Assembly (NCBI GenBank): GCA_019321725.1
Contig: JAGSPU010000237.1
Location: 78,385-142,384 of the forward strand
DNA from: Paulownia fortunei
Lineage: Eukaryota; Streptophyta; Magnoliopsida; Lamiales; Paulowniaceae
Direction of reading: 5' to 3'
DNA: 64,000 bases
Positions 63,001 to 64,000 of this stretch are shown here, piece by piece. How positions within the stretch are numbered: the first letter of the stretch is position 1; each line of letters begins with the position of its first letter. The notes beneath the pieces were generated by a model. It was not told the DNA's origin. It was given only the letters and a program-made list of their open reading frames with translations, and searched no databases. The translations under genes were made by a program, and so were the position numbers.

Positions 63001-63913
63001 ACAGCTGCCTCACTTTCAGTCTGCACATAAAATAAACTTATCACCGTAAGCATCACAAAACATAGTTTGTGACTTGAACATGATTATGTTTTCCTATAAA
63101 ATGGACAGCTGAGAGACTTTAAATTCTATCGGAGAGTACCATAGTGTTTGCCCCCTCATCCCATATTAAACCATCATGTGAAATGCTTCTTAACTTTCCT
63201 CCAGCTCTCCCATCCGCTTCAAATACTGTGACGTTTAAACCATGCAATTTCAACTTGTATGCTGCAGATAGGCCACTTCACACAAACACAGGAAAAAAAC
63301 AAAAATCAAACATGGCATGAATTTAAGTGAGGGAAAAGGAAAAAGAGAGGAAAAGTATCGAAAACAAAATTCTATCACATGAAATGAATGGGTACATTAA
63401 TAAGTAGCTCTTATGGTCATATTCATACAAACATTTCCTTCACATTTTCCTTTACAACCAAAAGTACCAAAACATTTACTTCAATGTTTCCTCCACTAAA
63501 ATCTAGGCTCCAAACATAGGCTAACCTTGACACAGGAATCCCAAATCCAACATGACGTAAGAATTAACTAGTCCTATATAAGCTTCATATCAAAAGTGCC
63601 AAATGAGACTGGACGCTTATTTCAATCCAAACGACACTTAGAAATCAACGACAACACTTGCGCAAATCCACAGAGCATATAACTTCACAAATTAACGTTA
63701 AAAATTGCGAAATTCAACAATCTGATCACCGAATTATCGGTTGGCGTACCTAACACCAGCTCCAATCACAGCAACACTTTTAACAGAAAAACCTGAAATT
63801 ACAGACAATCATTAATCTACACAGTATTTACACGCTACGTAATCTTCTAGGCGCGCGTTACAGCAAAGAGATAGAGAGATACATTGCTTATCTTCTTTAG
63901 CTGCTGAAGCCAT
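57066..63913 (-). CDS. PPOX2: Protoporphyrinogen IX oxidase, mitochondrial type (PPOX2)
   Basis: Eighteen exons on the minus strand: 63913-63883, 63792-63750, 63275-63140, 63020-62955, 62693-62643, 62530-62474, 61554-61484, 61023-60987, 60703-60638, 60408-60368, 59866-59734, 59234-59055, 58785-58711, 58302-58178, 58099-57992, 57875-57803, 57693-57592, 57178-57066; about 505 residues. The enzyme oxidises protoporphyrinogen IX to protoporphyrin IX with FAD and O2 before the heme/chlorophyll branch. Seen: FAD dinucleotide motif [86 protein letters not shown] and the C-terminal [20 protein letters not shown]. The short N-terminus ([10 protein letters not shown]) fits the PPOX2 isoform, not the plastid PPOX1. 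It is the target of diphenyl-ether herbicides. Exons 1-13 and 18 are intact. Exons 14-17 carry seven apparent one-base breaks (near 58206, 58183, 58094, 57870, 57820, 57685, 57592) and a missing Pro codon in SKAF(P)LYG. A clean loss of function is unlikely given intact splice sites. Confidence 0.95.
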
Positions 63914-64000
63914 GGTCAGATGGCTAACGCGAGTTTTGGGTTTTGGAGAGGATATTAGAACACACGGATTTATACAGGCATGTCCGGCGTAGAGTCGCAT
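63914..64000 (-). promoter_or_regulatory. PPOX2 5' leader / proximal promoter (cut by window end)
   Basis: The 87 bases left of the window end are upstream of the PPOX2 ATG and should hold the leader. No specific element can be defined in so short a stretch. Confidence 0.4.

Overview
The window is eudicot nuclear DNA: AT-rich, intron-rich, GT-AG introns, many microsatellites, a plant tRNA-Lys gene and plant-specific protein families. The proteins look asterid-like, possibly Lamiales, but that is a judgement from memory and not a search result. I see eight protein-coding genes, one tRNA gene, one solo LTR and one probable non-autonomous element. I see no operon, CRISPR array or prokaryotic island.

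Layout. 1.35-10.87 kb (+): a PHD-finger/SPOC-like chromatin protein of the AIPP2 type. 13.51-15.46 kb (-): a zinc alcohol dehydrogenase of the ADH-like family. 16.77-19.68 kb (+): a small J-domain protein. 24.48-25.66 kb (+): a PLATZ zinc-binding transcription factor. 28.15-34.17 kb (-): a plastid pfkB-type kinase like NARA5, with a 2-kb solo LTR in its large intron. 35.30-35.37 kb (+): tRNA-Lys(CTT). 36.60-38.71 kb (+): an organellar adenylate-kinase-like protein with a degenerate P-loop. 39.55-44.73 kb (-): an NT-C2 domain protein. 47.36-51.21 kb (-): an LRR receptor-like pseudokinase. 57.07-63.91 kb (-): mitochondrial-type protoporphyrinogen oxidase (PPOX2), the second-last enzyme step before the heme/chlorophyll branch. 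The last two may be a conserved neighbour pair (RLK next to PPOX2), as I recall for Arabidopsis At5g14210/At5g14220.

The strongest window-wide observation is that six or seven of the eight genes carry single-base reading-frame breaks inside otherwise well conserved exons, often at short homopolymers and most often a missing base. I count about 30 in roughly 15 kb of coding sequence. They are patchy: none was found in the NARA5-like and PLATZ genes, seven fall within 620 bp of PPOX2, and about 14 lie in the AIPP2-like gene. Because unrelated housekeeping genes share the pattern and splice sites and codon content are intact, I read most as consensus errors of a long-read assembly rather than gene death. 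A simple ORF scan therefore breaks most of these genes into pieces, so exon coordinates and break positions are given below.

I found no convincing novel multi-gene system. The more biological oddities are the P-loop loss in the adenylate-kinase-like gene, dinucleotide repeats abutting several splice sites of the ADH gene, a duplicated 5' splice site in the NARA5-like gene, a GC-AG intron in the AIPP2-like gene, and the LTR insertion with a perfect target-site duplication.
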